Source: Acanthopleura granulata
Lineage: Eukaryota > Mollusca > Polyplacophora > Chitonida > Chitonidae
Length of the DNA stretch: 64,000 bases
Assembly (NCBI GenBank): GCA_016165875.1
Contig: JABBOT010000023.1
Span: 558,001-622,000 of the forward strand
Reading direction: 5' to 3'
Both the position numbers and the translations under genes were made by a program. The notes below the pieces were generated by a model, which was given only the letters and a program-made list of their open reading frames with translations, ran no database searches and had not been told where the DNA came from. Of the stretch, positions 62,542 to 64,000 are shown in pieces (the stretch's first letter is position 1; the number at the start of each line of letters is the position of its first letter).

Positions 62542-63708
62542 TATCTTATCTTGCCAGCTGGGATCTTATATCTGACCCAATGTATGTTTTGACACGCCTT
62601 TGGTAAAATAGTGCGTATACAACATATTTAGATACACAAGTCATTCTCATTTTAACATTATAATCGGAATCAGCTGCATGAATTTAATGTTCGGGTCTTC
62701 CAATACATGGATACACGACCCAGAGTTGGGTTTGTCACATGTGCATTTCATTGGATTTCTAAAGAAGGAATCTCCATTAACGTTTTCCTCGGGACAATGT
62801 AATTCGTAAATATCCTAAAACAACAATTCCCAAAGCAATATGTAAGAATGCTTTTCTTTTCCAAACATCCATAAAGACCCCTGGATAGCCTATAGATAAG
62901 CTGCTAATTCAGAGCAGCTTGATGAACAGCAATGCAGTACAGGCTCATCCTGCCACAGAATCAGGAATATTTTCCCGTGTGTGCCTATATTGCGGGTTCT
63001 AGCAGAAATAAATAAAGTAAGTTTTATATGTTGGATGACTTAATTTTTAGCTCTTCATATTTGCTTACATTTATGAATTTCCAAAGGAAAACAGTAGTTA
63101 CACTCCTGCTCATGCGCTTTGGTGATTTTTTCCAGGGTACTGTGAAAATTTTGAAGCTGAGGTTCATTGTTTAAGTGTATCTATAGTATACATAAATATT
63201 ATGGAGCATGACAGTGAATGTAGCTGTTGGATGGCCTCTTTACATTTTTTCAACACGACTGATGTAGTCTGTATACCGGTTATATCTATAGATTATTACT
63301 TAATCATCGCGGTTAATGAATGCCCCGGCCAGACAATTGCAGTCTGACCTGCAGTAGGCCCTGTAACATTTAACACAGACTCCTGTCTGATTGGCCGGAT
63401 AGGCGTTGCGTTCAGGATCATCATTAAAATGACATTTTTCATAAATAAATATAATTCTTTGCAGGGATCGAACAAAGACGCATACTTTTACAGAAAAAAA
63501 ATGATGTGGAATTTCAAAGGCAAATGCAGTTCAACTCTTTGCCTATGTTATTAAAACTCCTGTATATATAGTGTGCCACTATAACAAAAGGTAGAAATAA
63601 GGGCGGTGGTAGATAAGAAAAATCTGTAGTCCAACAGAAGACCAGCCAGTGATGTCGAGTGTAAGCAGCAGGATGTACGTGACAGGTTTGCATTTTACTT
63701 AAGTCCAA
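62542..63708. other. no recognisable gene
   Basis: No supported feature. Confidence 0.5.
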
Positions 63709-63796
63709 ATTTATTTATTTATTTGGTTTGTTACGCCGTACTTTAGAATATTTAACTTCTATGGTGGCGGCCAGCATTATGGTAGAATTAAACCGG
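63709..63796 (-). mobile_element. SINE family A fragment
   Basis: ATTT repeats, TACGCCGTACTTTAGAATAT and GGTGGCGGCCAGCATTATGG are present. The rest of the element is missing. Confidence 0.75.
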
Positions 63797-64000
63797 AGTT
63801 CAAACTGAATGGCTAGGAGATTGGTTAAAGTTGAGAATACGTATGCAGTCATTAAATACGTATATATTTCCTTTGCTATGAATATATCTTTGTTATCTTT
63901 GTTTGTAGTCATGTCGAATATAATTTTACTTTGACATGAAGCGCTGCTTTTCCACACAAAAAACTATAGAAGTTCATGGTTACCATGTTTGGGAGTTACC
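63797..64000. other. no recognisable gene
   Basis: AT-rich window end; nothing supported. Confidence 0.5.

Overview
This is animal (eukaryotic) nuclear DNA, most likely from a lophotrochozoan such as a mollusc or brachiopod. Four things suggest this: a repeated ~260 bp tRNA-derived SINE whose 3' part (ending in ATTT repeats) resembles one I know from molluscs; frequent TACATGTA words; many unrelated minisatellites; and short exons with GT/AG splice sites. The species cannot be read from the sequence. There is no bacterial-type gene organisation.

Layout. (1) 1-5.1 kb: AT-rich DNA with a 221 bp tandem duplication, one copy of which was split by a SINE with perfect 12 bp target-site duplications. 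(2) 5.1-14.3 kb: a decayed, GC-richer endogenous Polinton/Maverick (adintovirus-like) element. It keeps remnants of protein-primed DNA polymerase B (minus strand), retrovirus-like integrase (plus), a probable hexon-like major capsid protein, a packaging ATPase and at least six conserved proteins of unknown function. All are broken by stops and frameshifts. Integrase and polymerase run tail to tail, only 4 bp apart. (3) 14.34-14.77 kb: a fragment of another, transposase-like protein, joined to the polymerase remnant in the same reading frame. (4) 15-30 kb: host DNA on the minus strand. The first two coding exons of an MFSD9-like major-facilitator transporter (30146-30066 and 28685-28598) are clear, and an isolated possible terminal exon lies at 15447-15327. 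A ~31-copy array of a 47 bp unit occupies 20.18-21.66 kb. (5) 30-64 kb: no confident protein gene. The region is dominated by minisatellites (112, 22, 37, 28, ~62, ~39, ~43 bp units), a long (TA)n tract, several SINE copies of two families, and a few promoter-like stretches.

Most long open frames outside the Polinton are by-products of tandem repeats whose unit lacks stop codons. The Polinton genes once formed a self-replicating, self-integrating, virion-forming unit: polymerase for replication, integrase for insertion, capsid and ATPase for packaging. As read here none is intact, so the element is a fossil.
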